Shown: piece by piece, positions 30,041 through 39,784 of the stretch
Layout of the letters: every line of letters starts with the position of its first letter
Numbering within the stretch: the first letter of the stretch is position 1
Origin: Pseudomonas entomophila
GTDB lineage: Bacteria; Pseudomonadota; Gammaproteobacteria; Pseudomonadales; Pseudomonadaceae
Assembly: GCF_023277925.1 (NCBI RefSeq)
Contig: NZ_CP063832.1
Span: 4,949,001 to 5,013,000 of the forward strand
Direction: 5' to 3'
Length of the DNA stretch: 64,000 bases
Notes under the pieces: model-generated
What the model was told of the DNA's origin: nothing
The model's input: the letters and a program-made list of their open reading frames with translations, nothing else
Databases searched by the model: none
Program-made: the position numbers and the translations under genes

Positions 30041-31874
30041 TGCTCAGTAGCCAGGTGCGGCCTTCTTCGCGATAGCCGTAGTCATTCCCCTGGTAGTTGT
30101 AGAAATTGCGGCTGTAACGCTTGTCCAGCAGGTTGTCGAGCTTGAGGTCGACCAGCAGTTCACGGGTGGCCGCCCAGCCGCCGCGAATGCCCAACAGCCC
30201 ATAACCACCGATGGGCACATTGTTGGTTTCGTCGTTGTAGCTGCCACTGACGGCCTGCCAGCTGGCACCGACATTGAAACGGTCGAATTGACGGTCGATA
30301 TCCAGGCTCAGGGTGCGGCGTGCGCGCCGGGCAAGCGTGTGGCCGCTCTTCTGGTCACGGGGGTCGATCAACGCCAGGCCCAGTTGCGATGTCCAGGCAC
30401 CCCATTGCTGGTCCAGCGCCATCTCGAAGCCGTTGATACGGGCTTGGGCAACGTTGCTCATGGTATCGGCATCGGCGTCGTAGCTGATGGCATCTCGTAG
30501 GTCGGTGCGATAGAGCGAGGTTTCCAGGCGGCTGCTGTCGGTCAGTTGACTGCGCCATTGCACTTCATAGGACTTCGAGTGCTCCGGCTTGAGGTCGGGG
30601 TTGCTGAGACCAGGGTAGTAGAGGTCGTTGAACGTGGGGGCGCGAAAGCCCTCGCTGTAGGACAGCAACAGGTCATTGCGGGCGTTCAAAGGCAGGGTCA
30701 GGTTGCCGCTCCAGGTGGTCTGGCCGCCGAATTGCTGGTTCTTGTCGTGGCGTACGCCAAGTTCGGTCGAGAAGTGTTCGCCCTGGAAGCGATGCTGGGC
30801 GAACACGGCGCGGTTCCAGCGGCTGTCCTCGTTGAAGTCGGTGGCCGCGTGTACCCGGTCCTCGTACCACTCGCCACCCAGCAGCACGCTGTTGTCGTCA
30901 TTCAGGGTCAGGTCGTTCTGCCAGGTGACCTGGTCGCGGTAGGTGTTGAACGGCGTGCTCTGGTGCGTGAGCTTGTCGCGGCTGTCGTCGCGGTTTTCGC
31001 TGTGGGCCACCTCCAGTCGGGAATGCCATTGATCGGCAAGCTGGGCATCGAGGTAACTGCCCAGGCTGCTGACAGCGAAGTTCGAGTAGGGCACCTTCGG
31101 GCTGCTGCCGCGAGGCTCGTCGAATTCACGGCGCCCATGGTTCTCGAGCAGGTTCAGGCCCGCTTCGAAACGCTCGTTGAAGGTGTGGCTCAGGCTCAGG
31201 TTGAACGCGCGGTTGCGATAGGCGTCATGGTCGCTATCGCTGGCATACGACGGCCCGGTGGAGTCGATGCCGGCCGTTTCGTCGAGGCTGGCGCCGAGGT
31301 TGAAGCGCGTTGCGCCATTGCCCCCGGACAGGCCCAGGCTACGCTGCCAGGTCTGATTGCTGCCGGCCGCCAGGCGCAGGCGCGGTTGCAGCCCCTGGCC
31401 GCTGCCACGGCGGGTGAAGATCTGGATCACCCCGCCGATGGCGTCGCTGCCGTACACCGCCGAGCGCGAGCCGCGCAGCACTTCCACCCGCTCGATCTGG
31501 TCGACGTCGAGAAACTGCAGGCCGCTGTCGCCAGACGTGGCGTTGGCGATGCGCACGCCGTCGACCAGCACCAGGGTCTGGGCCGCCTTGGTGCCGCGCA
31601 CAAAGATGCCCGGCAGGCTGCCGCGACCACCAGTTGGCGCGACTTGCACGCCGGGCACGCGGGTGAGCAGGTCGGTGACGTTGGACGGTTGCAGGCGGTC
31701 GATGTCGCTGCGGGTAAAGACCGTGTTGGCGGCGCTGGTGGCGGTGCGCGACTCGACCTGGCGGCTGGCGCTGATCAGCACGTCGGGGAGCTTGAGGGCA
31801 TCGTCACGGGAAGGTTCGGCGGCCAGGGCGGCGGCGGGGAGGCACAGCAGGGTGGTGAGGGTTGGAATCTTCAT
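30018..31874 (-). CDS. btuB: TonB-dependent vitamin B12 receptor
   Basis: A 618-residue outer-membrane receptor. A signal peptide ends near ALAAEP, a plug domain (about 30-140; RVPGVQV, VLVDGVRI, VLRGSRSAVYGSDAIGG) precedes a 22-strand barrel, and the length fits BtuB (about 600). Context beside btuF supports B12. Only 105 bases, mostly a REP, separate it from dxs upstream, and no cobalamin riboswitch is seen, so control must differ from E. coli. Confidence 0.88.
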   Translation of the reverse strand: MKIPTLTTLLCLPAAALAAEPSRDDALKLPDVLISASRQVESRTATSAANTVFTRSDIDRLQPSNVTDLLTRVPGVQVAPTGGRGSLPGIFVRGTKAAQTLVLVDGVRIANATSGDSGLQFLDVDQIERVEVLRGSRSAVYGSDAIGGVIQIFTRRGSGQGLQPRLRLAAGSNQTWQRSLGLSGGNGATRFNLGASLDETAGIDSTGPSYASDSDHDAYRNRAFNLSLSHTFNERFEAGLNLLENHGRREFDEPRGSSPKVPYSNFAVSSLGSYLDAQLADQWHSRLEVAHSENRDDSRDKLTHQSTPFNTYRDQVTWQNDLTLNDDNSVLLGGEWYEDRVHAATDFNEDSRWNRAVFAQHRFQGEHFSTELGVRHDKNQQFGGQTTWSGNLTLPLNARNDLLLSYSEGFRAPTFNDLYYPGLSNPDLKPEHSKSYEVQWRSQLTDSSRLETSLYRTDLRDAISYDADADTMSNVAQARINGFEMALDQQWGAWTSQLGLALIDPRDQKSGHTLARRARRTLSLDIDRQFDRFNVGASWQAVSGSYNDETNNVPIGGYGLLGIRGGWAATRELLVDLKLDNLLDKRYSRNFYNYQGNDYGYREEGRTWLLSITWTPAL

Positions 31875-31889
31875 AGGGCGTGCGATTGT

Positions 31890-31957
31890 GTTCGCCGGCA
31901 AAGCCGGCTCCTACAGGTACCGCGCATATCCCGGTAGGAGCCGGCTTTGCCGGCGAT
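31890..31957. repeat. REP pair
   Basis: GTTCGCCGGCAAAGCCGGCT faces TAGGAGCCGGCTTTGCCGGC between dxs and btuB. Confidence 0.85.
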
Positions 31958-31979
31958 GGGCCGCATGGCGGCCCCAGAT

Positions 31980-33875
31980 TTATAGGCCGAGTTTGGCCAT
32001 GCGGGCCTTGACCGAGGCTTCGATGCCAGCAGCATCCAGCCCGCACTCGGCCAGCATTTGCGCGGGCTTGGCATGCTCGACATAGATATCCGGCAGGCCC
32101 AGGTGCAGCAGCGGCTTGACCACGCCTTCACGGGCCAGGAATTCGCCCACGGCGGCACCTGCGCCGCCCATGATGGCGTTCTCCTCGATGGTCACCAGCA
32201 GTTCGTGGCTGGCGGCCATCTCCAGCACCAGCGCCTCGTCCAGCGGCTTGACGAAACGCATGTCGACCACGGTGGCGCCGATCTGCTCGGCCACTTGCAG
32301 GGCTTCAGTCAATTGCACGCCGAACACCAGCAAGGCGACCTTGCTGCCCTGGCGGCGGACCACGCCCTTGCCGATTTCCAACGGCTCCAGGTCGCCACTG
32401 ATCGGCGCATTAGGGCCGGTACCGCGCGGGTAGCGCACGGCGGCCGGGCCTTTGTAGTGGTGGCCGGTGCTGAGCATCTTGCGCAGCTCGTTCTCGTCGC
32501 TCGGGGTCATCACCAACATGCCGGGGATGCAGCGCAGGTACGACAGGTCGTAGGCGCCGGCATGGGTCGGGCCATCCTCGCCGACCAGGCCGGCGCGGTC
32601 GATGGCGAACAGCACGTCCAGGTCCTGCACCGCCACGTCGTGGATCAGTTGGTCATAGGCGCGTTGCAGGAAGGTGGAGTAGATCGCCACCACCGGCTTG
32701 GCGCCTTCGCAGGCCATGCCCGCGGCGAAGGTTACCGCGTGCTGTTCGGCGATGGCGACGTCGAAATAGCGCGTGGGGTAGCGTTCGCTGAAGTCGACCA
32801 GGTCCGAGCCTTCCTTCATCGCCGGGGTGATCCCCACCAGGCGGTTGTCGGCGGCGGCCATGTCGCACAACCACTGGCCGAACACGGCGGAGTACTTCGG
32901 GCCGCTCGGTTTTTTCGGCGCGACCGGCTTGTCGGCCGGCTCCAGCTTGGTGATGGCGTGGTAGCCGATCGGGTCGACTTCGGCCGGGGCGAAGCCCTTG
33001 CCTTTCTTGGTGACCACATGCAGGAACTGCGGGCCCTTGAGGTCGCGCATGTTGCGCAGCGTGGCGATCAGCGTGGGCAGGTCGTGGCCGTCGATCGGGC
33101 CGATGTAGTTCCAGCCCAGCTCTTCGAACAGGGTGCCGGGCACCAGCATGCCCTTGGCGTACTCTTCGGTGCGGCGGGCGATCTCCCAGGCACCGGGCAG
33201 GCGCGACAGCACTTTCTTGCTGCCTTCGCGCATGCTCGCGTAGGTGCGGCTGGAGAGGATCTTGGCCAGGTAGTTCGACAGGCCACCAACGTTGCGCGAG
33301 ATCGACATGTCGTTGTCGTTGAGGATGACCAGCATGTTGGCATCCACTTCCTGCGCATGGTTCAGTGCCTCGAAGGCCATGCCGGCAGTCAGCGCGCCGT
33401 CGCCGATCACGGCGATCGACTTGCGTGGGTCGTTCTGCAGGCGGGCGGCGATGGCCATACCCAGCGCGGCGCTGATCGAGGTGCTGGAATGGCCGACGCC
33501 GAAGGTGTCGTACTCGCTTTCGCTACGGCGCGGGAAGGCGGCGATGCCGTCCTTCTGGCGCAGGCTGAGCATGCGGTCACGGCGGCCCGTCAGGATTTTG
33601 TGCGGGTAGGCCTGGTGGCCGACGTCCCACACCAGCCGGTCGTCCGGGGTGTCGAAGACGTAGTGCAGGGCGATCGTCAGCTCGATGACGCCCAGGCCCG
33701 CACCGAAATGCCCACCGGTCTGCCCCACGGTATAGAGCAGGTCCTGGCGCAGCTCGTCGGCCAGGGTCTCCAGGTCGGCTTCGGCCAGGCGGCGCAGGCC
33801 GGCGGGCGTGTCGGCGCGGTCCAGCAACGGCGTGACCGGGCGTTCGCGGGGGATCTCTTGAAACGTCGTGGGCAT
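31980..33875 (-). CDS. dxs: 1-deoxy-D-xylulose-5-phosphate synthase
   Basis: A 631-residue thiamine-diphosphate enzyme, first step of the MEP isoprenoid pathway. [15 protein letters not shown] and the ThDP-binding [17 protein letters not shown] are present, as is the transketolase-type [12 protein letters not shown] 33875 gives the standard N-terminus; upstream codons are implausible. It follows ispA on the same strand across a REP-filled gap of 185 bases. Confidence 0.98.
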   Translation of the reverse strand: MPTTFQEIPRERPVTPLLDRADTPAGLRRLAEADLETLADELRQDLLYTVGQTGGHFGAGLGVIELTIALHYVFDTPDDRLVWDVGHQAYPHKILTGRRDRMLSLRQKDGIAAFPRRSESEYDTFGVGHSSTSISAALGMAIAARLQNDPRKSIAVIGDGALTAGMAFEALNHAQEVDANMLVILNDNDMSISRNVGGLSNYLAKILSSRTYASMREGSKKVLSRLPGAWEIARRTEEYAKGMLVPGTLFEELGWNYIGPIDGHDLPTLIATLRNMRDLKGPQFLHVVTKKGKGFAPAEVDPIGYHAITKLEPADKPVAPKKPSGPKYSAVFGQWLCDMAAADNRLVGITPAMKEGSDLVDFSERYPTRYFDVAIAEQHAVTFAAGMACEGAKPVVAIYSTFLQRAYDQLIHDVAVQDLDVLFAIDRAGLVGEDGPTHAGAYDLSYLRCIPGMLVMTPSDENELRKMLSTGHHYKGPAAVRYPRGTGPNAPISGDLEPLEIGKGVVRRQGSKVALLVFGVQLTEALQVAEQIGATVVDMRFVKPLDEALVLEMAASHELLVTIEENAIMGGAGAAVGEFLAREGVVKPLLHLGLPDIYVEHAKPAQMLAECGLDAAGIEASVKARMAKLGL

Positions 33876-33971
33876 CAGGCGTGTCGTTATAGGTGTGAAG
33901 ACGCGGCAGTTTACCCCATTGTGGGAAAAGCTGCCCATTCGGACGGGTGGGAGCGGGGGCTGCTTTGCAGC

Positions 33972-34041
33972 CCATCGCCGGCAAAACCGGCTCCTGCAGG
34001 TTCAGTGCTATCTGTGTAGGAGCCGGCTTTGCCGGCGATGG
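33972..34041. repeat. REP pair between ispA and dxs
   Basis: ATCGCCGGCAAAACCGGCTCC faces TAGGAGCCGGCTTTGCCGGC. The flanking GGGGCTGCTTTGCAGCCC also forms a hairpin at 33956-33973. Confidence 0.85.
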
Positions 34042-34060
34042 GCCGCAGAGCGGCCCCAAA

Positions 34061-34948
34061 TCAATGGCGGCGTTCGACGATGTAGCGGGCCAGGGCCCGC
34101 AGCGGCTCGGCGTTCTCGCCAAAGCCTTGCAGCGCCGCCAGCGCCTGGTCGCGCAGTTCCAGGGCATAGGCCTTGGCCGCTTCCAGCCCAAGCAGCGCCG
34201 GGTAGGTTGGTTTATCGCGGGCGATGTCGGCGCCCTGGCGCTTGCCGAGGGTGGCGGTGTCGCTCTCCACATCGAGGATGTCGTCCTGCACCTGGAAGGC
34301 AAGGCCGATGGCCTGTGCGTAAATTTGCAGGGCATCGAGCTGGGCCTGTTCGGCGCGGGCACTGGCCAGGGCACCAAGGCGCACGCTGGCTTCGATCAGC
34401 GCGCCGGTCTTGTGCCGGTGCATGTATTCCAGGGCCTGCTGGTCGAGCTTGATACCCACCGAGCCCAGGTCGATGGCCTGGCCGCCGACCATGCCGGCAG
34501 GGCCGGCGGCCTTGGTCAGGGCCTGGACCATGTGCAGGCGGATGCCGTCGGCCTGGGGGCTCAGGCGTGGGTCGAGCAGGGCGCTGAAGGCCAGGCTCTG
34601 CAGGCCATCGCCGGCAAGGATGGCGCAGGCTTCGTCGAAGGCTTTGTGGGTGGTCGGCTGGCCGCGGCGCAGGTCGTCGTCGTCCATCGCCGGCAGGTCG
34701 TCGTGGACCAGCGAGTAAGCGTGGATCAGCTCCACCGCGCAGGCGGCACCGTTGGCCTGTTCGGCCGGGGCGCCCAGCGCCTCGCAGGCGGCGTAGGCCA
34801 GCAACGGGCGCACGCGCTTGCCGCCGTTCATCACGCTGTAGCGCATGGCGGCATAAAGGCGTTCGAGTTCTTTCGACGGGGCCTGGAACAACGGTTCGAG
34901 GGCTGCATCGACCCGCGCCTGGGCGCTTTGCTGGTACTGGGCAATCAT
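34061..34948 (-). CDS. ispA: Geranyl/farnesyl diphosphate synthase
   Basis: A 295-residue prenyltransferase making farnesyl diphosphate. The two aspartate-rich motifs are DDLPAMD and DDILD. ATG 34948 overlaps the stop of xseB by four bases, giving the conserved xseB-ispA-dxs order. Confidence 0.97.
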   Translation of the reverse strand: MIAQYQQSAQARVDAALEPLFQAPSKELERLYAAMRYSVMNGGKRVRPLLAYAACEALGAPAEQANGAACAVELIHAYSLVHDDLPAMDDDDLRRGQPTTHKAFDEACAILAGDGLQSLAFSALLDPRLSPQADGIRLHMVQALTKAAGPAGMVGGQAIDLGSVGIKLDQQALEYMHRHKTGALIEASVRLGALASARAEQAQLDALQIYAQAIGLAFQVQDDILDVESDTATLGKRQGADIARDKPTYPALLGLEAAKAYALELRDQALAALQGFGENAEPLRALARYIVERRH

Positions 34949-35187
34949 GCCTCGGGCTCCGCGTCGAACGGCTGGGCGGCCAGTTCGCCGTCGCGCTCCA
35001 GCAGGATCTGCACCTTCTGCTCGGCCTGGGCCAGGGCGCCCTGGCAATCGCGGGTCAGGGCGATGCCTTGCTCGAAGGCGGCCAGCGACTCTTCCAGCGA
35101 CAACTCGCCGTTCTCCAGGCGCTCGACCAGGGCTTGCAGGTCGGCGAGGGACTGTTCGAAATCGATGGAGGCTTTTTTGCGGGCCAT
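34945..35187 (-). CDS. xseB: Exodeoxyribonuclease VII small subunit
   Basis: An 80-residue helical protein with the family pattern [26 protein letters not shown]. It binds the large subunit XseA to form a single-strand exonuclease. First gene of the xseB-ispA-dxs operon. Confidence 0.97.
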   Translation of the reverse strand: MARKKASIDFEQSLADLQALVERLENGELSLEESLAAFEQGIALTRDCQGALAQAEQKVQILLERDGELAAQPFDAEPEA

Positions 35188-35328
35188 GGCGACGGTCTCG
35201 GTGGCATTCAGAACGGCGCGACACTAGCAGAGCGGGGCAGGGGGAGCAAATTGCCCGGGCTTATCGTTCGTCGCATTTTGTTGCACTTGTCTGCGGCGAG
35301 CCATCTTGCATTCTGTGCGATAGCCGCA

Positions 35329-35357
35329 TTGTGAGGGTGCAGGCCCTCTGCCATAAT
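35329..35357 (+). promoter_or_regulatory. Sigma-70 promoter for the MBOAT operon
   Basis: TTGTGA (35329-35334), a 17-base spacer and CATAAT (35352-35357) make a good housekeeping promoter about 60 bases before the GTG start at 35421. Confidence 0.55.
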
Positions 35358-35420
35358 CCGCGCGCTCTGGCCCGCGGGCCAGCCGCCCTCCCTTCTTGAT
35401 GTCACGTAACGGACTACGTT

Positions 35421-36824
35421 GTGAGCTTCCTTTCGATCGAATTCGGCCTCTGCTTCACGCTGTTCTTCATGCTTTATTGGTGCCTGTGCTGGAGCGTGCG
35501 GTTGCAGAACCTGCTGCTGCTGGCGGCCAGTTATGGCCTGGTGGCGAGTTTCAGCCTGCAATCGCTGTACATCCTGTTGGGCTACAGCGCGCTGGTGTAC
35601 CTGCTCGGGTTGTTGGCGGGGCGTCACCCCCGGCGCTGGTTCAACGGCGTCTTGCTGCTGACCCTGGTGCTGGGCTGCTTCTACCTGTTCAAGTACCAGG
35701 AGTTCTTCGTCGGCGGGATCCAGGGCGCGCTGGCCAGTGCCGGGTTCGAGGTGTCGCTGCCATTACTGGAAGTGCTGGTGCCGATCGGCCTGTCGTTCTA
35801 CGCCTTCCATTCGGTCAGCTACCTGGTGTCGATCAGCCGCCGCGAGCTGGCGCCCGCCGCACCGCTGGACCTGGCCCTGTACCTGGCGTTCTTCCCAAGC
35901 CTCGTGGCCGGCCCGGTCAACCGCGCCCTGCACATGCTGCCGCAGATCCGCCCGCAGGCCATGCGCCAGGTGCTGGAGCCGCAGCGGGCCCTGGGCTTGA
36001 TCGCCATGGCAGTGGTGAAGCTGTTCTTTCTCAGTGCCTGGCTGGGCAGCGAGTGGGTCGACCCGGTGTTCGACACGCCCGGCAGCGCCACGCCCGAGCA
36101 GGTGCTGCTGAGCGTCTATGGCTACAGTTTCCTGATCTACTTCAACTTCAGCGGCTACACCAACCTGGTGACCGGCATCGCCCTGTTGCTGGGCTTCCGT
36201 CTGCCGGACAACTTCGACGCGCCCTATGCCGCGCACAACCTCAAGGAATTCTGGGGGCGCTGGCACATCAGCCTGTCGCGCTTCATCCGTGACTACGTCT
36301 ACATCCCGCTGGGCGGCAACCGCAAAGGTGTGTGGCGCGGCAACCTGAACATGCTGCTGGCAATGCTGGTGTCCGGCCTGTGGCACGGGGCGAGCGTGAA
36401 TTTCATCATCTGGGGCGCGCTGCATGGCGTGGGCCTGGCCATCTCCAAGCTGTTCAACCAGCTGTTGCCGGGCTTCGAGCGCCTGCCTGGTGCCGCTCTG
36501 CTGGCACGCTTGATGACATTCCACTACGTGGCGTTCGCCTGGATCTTCTTCCGTAGCCCGACGTTGGACGGCGCGGTCGAGATGCTCGGTGACATCACTC
36601 AGCTGAGCCTGGCAGGCCTGAACAGCGCCACCGGCGTGATGCTGCTGGCCTGCGTGCTGTTCGTGGCCAGTTATCCGTTGTTGCTGGTGCTGTTGCGCCA
36701 GAGCGGCGCCGTGTTTCAGCGCTTGCCGTGGCAGCTGTACCCGATCCCGCTCGGGGTCGGCGTGTCGCTGGTGATTTTTGCTTCGCAGTCGGGCGTGCCG
36801 GGGTTTATCTATGCAAGCTTCTGA
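35421..36824 (+). CDS. MBOAT-family O-acyltransferase
   Basis: A 467-residue polytopic membrane protein of the AlgI/PatA/DltB type. The catalytic region reads VSGLWHGASVNFIIWGALHGVG, with the conserved histidines. Such proteins pass acyl (often acetyl) groups across the inner membrane to a periplasmic acceptor enzyme. It overlaps the next gene by 14 bases, and two SGNH-hydrolase-like proteins follow, so they probably form an O-acylation machine. No alginate or cellulose genes are nearby, so the target polymer is unknown. Confidence 0.9.
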   Translation: MSFLSIEFGLCFTLFFMLYWCLCWSVRLQNLLLLAASYGLVASFSLQSLYILLGYSALVYLLGLLAGRHPRRWFNGVLLLTLVLGCFYLFKYQEFFVGGIQGALASAGFEVSLPLLEVLVPIGLSFYAFHSVSYLVSISRRELAPAAPLDLALYLAFFPSLVAGPVNRALHMLPQIRPQAMRQVLEPQRALGLIAMAVVKLFFLSAWLGSEWVDPVFDTPGSATPEQVLLSVYGYSFLIYFNFSGYTNLVTGIALLLGFRLPDNFDAPYAAHNLKEFWGRWHISLSRFIRDYVYIPLGGNRKGVWRGNLNMLLAMLVSGLWHGASVNFIIWGALHGVGLAISKLFNQLLPGFERLPGAALLARLMTFHYVAFAWIFFRSPTLDGAVEMLGDITQLSLAGLNSATGVMLLACVLFVASYPLLLVLLRQSGAVFQRLPWQLYPIPLGVGVSLVIFASQSGVPGFIYASF

Positions 36825-37953
36825 TAGCCGTCAGTTGTTCCAGGTACAGATGGGCGCCGCTCGTGCGTTGTATGCGATCGTGGTCACCACTGCGCTGTTG
36901 TTCTGGCTGAACCAGGACTCGATCAAGCTCTATTGCCAGCAGAAGTACCACGAGAGTTGCGAGATCCCGCTGCTGGGGCAGATACCGGCCTGGCGCTTCG
37001 GGGCGCAGTTGACCCTGGCGCTGGAAGAAGAGCGTGACCGCCTGCTCGAACAATGGCAACCGACCGAGCAGGTGGTCGATGTACCCGCTGCCCAGGTATT
37101 GCCAGAGTCGGTGCCGGTGGTGACGGTCAATCTGGAAACCCCGGCGGCCGTGGCCAAGCCGTTGCCGCCTACGGTTGCCCACCCGCCCATGCACAACACA
37201 CCAGCGCCAGCGCATGCCCCGGCGCCTGTCCCGGCCGCGCAGCCGGTGGTGGCCGCGCCAGCACCTGTGCCGACCGTGTTGCAACCGGGTAAGGTCGCGG
37301 CCCTGGCCGCAGGCGACGATGTGTTCCTGGTGGGTGACTCGCTGATGCAGGGCGTGGCGCCGCACCTGGCCAACACCCTGCGCAAGCGCTACCAGATCCG
37401 CACCGTCAACCTCAGCAAGCAGAGCACCGGCCTGGCCTATCCTGGCTTCTTCAACTGGCCCAAGACCGTGGCCGAAACCCTCGACCACGAGCCGAACATC
37501 CGCCTGATGGTGGTGTTCCTCGGCCCCAACGACCCTTGGGACATGCCCCAGGGCAAGGGCAAGCCGTTCCTGCGCTTCAAGTCGCCGGAGTGGGAGGTCG
37601 CCTACCGTGCCCGTATCGACGCGATCCTCGAGCAGGCCCGCGAGCACAACGTGCAGGTGCTGTGGGTCGGCCCGCCTAATATGGAGAAGGCGCGGCTGTC
37701 CACGGCCATGAACTACCTGAGTGGGCTGTACCAGGAGCAGACCGCGCTGTTCGGCCAGCACTATGTCTCGGCCAACCCGATCCTCGGCTATACCGACGAT
37801 GGTTTCTCGTACACGGTGCGGACATCGGAGGGCAAGCGGGTCAAGGTGCGGGTCGATGACGGCATTCATTTCACCATCACAGGCCAGAAGATGATCGCCG
37901 AACAGGTGTTGTCGCTGATCAGCTTCCCGGGCCTGACCGTTACAGGACATTGA
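36811..37953 (+). CDS. Membrane-anchored SGNH/GDSL hydrolase-like protein
   Basis: A 380-residue protein with one N-terminal helix (about 18-35), a proline/alanine-rich linker (about 100-160) and a periplasmic SGNH domain. Catalytic blocks are visible: VGDSLMQG, GPNDPWD and DDGIHF. This resembles DUF459. The linker suggests it reaches into the periplasm, as PatB-like acetyltransferases do. It overlaps the MBOAT gene by 14 bases. Acceptor is unknown. Confidence 0.85.
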   Translation: MQASDSRQLFQVQMGAARALYAIVVTTALLFWLNQDSIKLYCQQKYHESCEIPLLGQIPAWRFGAQLTLALEEERDRLLEQWQPTEQVVDVPAAQVLPESVPVVTVNLETPAAVAKPLPPTVAHPPMHNTPAPAHAPAPVPAAQPVVAAPAPVPTVLQPGKVAALAAGDDVFLVGDSLMQGVAPHLANTLRKRYQIRTVNLSKQSTGLAYPGFFNWPKTVAETLDHEPNIRLMVVFLGPNDPWDMPQGKGKPFLRFKSPEWEVAYRARIDAILEQAREHNVQVLWVGPPNMEKARLSTAMNYLSGLYQEQTALFGQHYVSANPILGYTDDGFSYTVRTSEGKRVKVRVDDGIHFTITGQKMIAEQVLSLISFPGLTVTGH

Positions 37954-37954
37954 G

Positions 37955-39145
37955 ATGCGCCAATGGCATCACCTGCTGGGCCTGGCCCTGCTGATCAGCG
38001 CCGTGCCGGGTTGCAGCACCGGCGCCAACAGCGCTGCTGCGCAGCCCGCGGCGCGGCCCGCCACCGCGCCGGCCGCGCGCCAGGAGGGCAACCTTGCCCT
38101 GCTAGCCGGCAAGCTGCGCAATGCTGGCCGGGCGCCGGTTTCCATCGTCCAGCTGGGCGACTCGCACACCGCCGCCGACCTGTTCAGCGGTGAGCTGCGT
38201 CGCTTGTTGCAGGCGCGCTACGGCGACGGCGGCATCGGCCTGGTGCCGGCTTCGCTGGTGCCGGGGATTCGCAACGACCGGGTGATCATCAAGAGCGAGA
38301 AGCGCCAGTGGGCGTTGGTGTCGGCGCGCAACCAGCAGAGCAACCAGTTCCCACTCGGGGGCTACCTGTCGCTGCCCCAGGCCAAGCGCTCCAGCGTGGT
38401 GATCCAGGCGCGTGACCCCGACAGCCACCGCTACAAGGTTTCGGCGCTTTACCAGTCCAGTGGCACGGCCTCGCTGCTGGCCAACGGCGGCCAGCGCCGG
38501 GTGTTGCCGGCGAGCAATGGGCAGTGGCGGTTCAGCCCGGCGTTCACCAATATCGGGCTGCCGGTGCAGTTGGCGGTGGAGGGCGGCAACGTCGCGCTGG
38601 GGGGCTGGTATATCCAGGGGCAGAAGAATGCCGGCGTGACCTACTCGGCCCTGGGTATCAACGGTGCGCGCCTTGAAGTGGTGGACAAGTGGCAGCCCGG
38701 TTGGCGCGACAGCCTCAAGGCGGTGGCGCCGGACCTGGTGATCCTGGCCTATGGCACCAACGAGGCGTTCGACGACACGCTTGACCTGGGGCTTTACCAG
38801 GCGCAGCTGGATGCAACCTTGAGCAATCTGCGCAAGGACCTGCCACGGGCTGCGATCCTGCTGGTCGGGCCGCCGGATTCGATCAAGCAGCGCAAGGCAG
38901 GCAGCTGCGCGGCGCGCCAGCCGCGGCCGCTGGCTTCGGTGATTCGCATCCAGAAGCAGATGGCCCGGCAGCACAAGGCGCTGTTCTGGGATTGGCAGGG
39001 GTTCATGGGCGGGCCGTGCTCGATTGCCGGGTGGCAGGCGGGTGGGTTGGCGCGGCCGGATCTCGTGCATCTGACGGCGGATGGTTACCGCAAGAGTGCG
39101 GCGGGGTTGTATGAGTTTTTGAAGGGGCCTTTGGGTTTGCGTTGA
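37955..39145 (+). CDS. Secreted SGNH/GDSL hydrolase-like protein
   Basis: A 396-residue exported protein with a signal sequence that contains a lipobox-like AVPGC. The SGNH blocks QLGDSHTAADL, YGTNEAFDD and DLVHLTADGY are visible. It starts one base after the previous stop, so the three genes are an operon. It may add or remove O-acyl groups in concert with the MBOAT protein; that role is inferred from context. Confidence 0.85.
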   Translation: MRQWHHLLGLALLISAVPGCSTGANSAAAQPAARPATAPAARQEGNLALLAGKLRNAGRAPVSIVQLGDSHTAADLFSGELRRLLQARYGDGGIGLVPASLVPGIRNDRVIIKSEKRQWALVSARNQQSNQFPLGGYLSLPQAKRSSVVIQARDPDSHRYKVSALYQSSGTASLLANGGQRRVLPASNGQWRFSPAFTNIGLPVQLAVEGGNVALGGWYIQGQKNAGVTYSALGINGARLEVVDKWQPGWRDSLKAVAPDLVILAYGTNEAFDDTLDLGLYQAQLDATLSNLRKDLPRAAILLVGPPDSIKQRKAGSCAARQPRPLASVIRIQKQMARQHKALFWDWQGFMGGPCSIAGWQAGGLARPDLVHLTADGYRKSAAGLYEFLKGPLGLR

Positions 39146-39158
39146 GTGTTCCGGCCTC

Positions 39159-39203
39159 TTCGCCGGCAAAGCCGGCTCCTACAGGTTCGCGCATGCCGGC
39201 GAA
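39159..39203. repeat. Single REP element
   Basis: TTCGCCGGCAAAGCCGGCTCCTACAGG with a short partial partner downstream. Confidence 0.7.
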
Positions 39204-39356
39204 TGGCCCTGAAGCCGTAAGGCATTTCTGAACCTGAAACAAAATCCTTCAGCCGGTCAGCGCTTGGGACCTATCCTACGCGCCTGCCGGAAGGCTCTGA
39301 ATTGGCTGGGAAATGCCCCGGGGGTAACGTCGCTGGGTCGTCAAATTTGGCGACCG

Positions 39357-39495
39357 GGTGTGAGAAGCCCGTTGTGTTTCTAGATTCAGGTTGCCTGTAA
39401 TGGCAGCCGTGCGCGTGCAGGCTTCGGTCTGGCCGTGGTGTCTGGAACACGGTCTTCTCACCTCGCGTACGGCTGCCACCCTTGTCTGTGAGAAG
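39357..39495 (+). promoter_or_regulatory. Structured leader with interleaved helices
   Basis: Within the 393-base gap before the DUF6124-like gene, GTGAGAAG (39360-39367) can pair with CTTCTCAC (39454-39461), and a second GTGAGAAG (39488-39495) can pair with the same strand. Independently, TGGCAGCCGTGCGCG (39401-39415) pairs over 15 bp (one G-U) with CGCGTACGGCTGCCA (39464-39478). The helices interleave, so they form a pseudoknot or alternative folds. No protein-coding gene is apparent here. Confidence 0.5.
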
Positions 39496-39538
39496 GATGC
39501 CGGTGGTTGCTCTAGAATCCATTTCCAGAGTGACAACA

Positions 39539-39784
39539 ATGAAAAAGATCGTTCCAGATCCACCGTACCCAATTCCTTTCGTCACCATCATCAGCGACCT
39601 CCCTCCCGATGAGGCCATGGCCCACGCCAACAAGCTGATGCACACCCTCAGCGACACCATTAACGCCTACACCCACTGCCCACGCGACGAACGCCTGGAC
39701 GTAATGATGGACAGCGCCGAAATCCTCGCTCAACTGGTCATCGCGTTGGTCCGCCACGCCAGGGCCAAGGGGGCGCCGGTATGA
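39539..39784 (+). CDS. Small DUF6124-type protein
   Basis: An 81-residue protein starting MKKIVPDPPYPIPF, the recognisable opening of small Pseudomonas DUF6124 proteins. It is helical after residue 25 and has no signal or membrane segment. Function is unknown. A longer in-frame start at 39482 would run through the structured leader and is unlikely. It overlaps the next small gene by four bases. Confidence 0.75.
   Translation: MKKIVPDPPYPIPFVTIISDLPPDEAMAHANKLMHTLSDTINAYTHCPRDERLDVMMDSAEILAQLVIALVRHARAKGAPV

Noticed and set aside
30546..31937. Long plus-strand frame opposite btuB
   Set aside because: Shadow of the btuB codon pattern in GC-rich DNA; the minus-strand product is a clear TonB receptor.
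31875..31979. Cobalamin riboswitch before btuB
   Set aside because: The leader is only about 105 bases, mostly a REP, and no B12-box-like sequence is visible.
32058..34019. 653-codon plus-strand frame opposite dxs
   Set aside because: Antisense shadow; Dxs on the minus strand has all family motifs and correct length.
39271..39660. Minus-strand frame of 129 codons over the DUF6124 leader
   Set aside because: It runs antisense through the structured leader and into the real gene, and has no ribosome site or recognisable motif.
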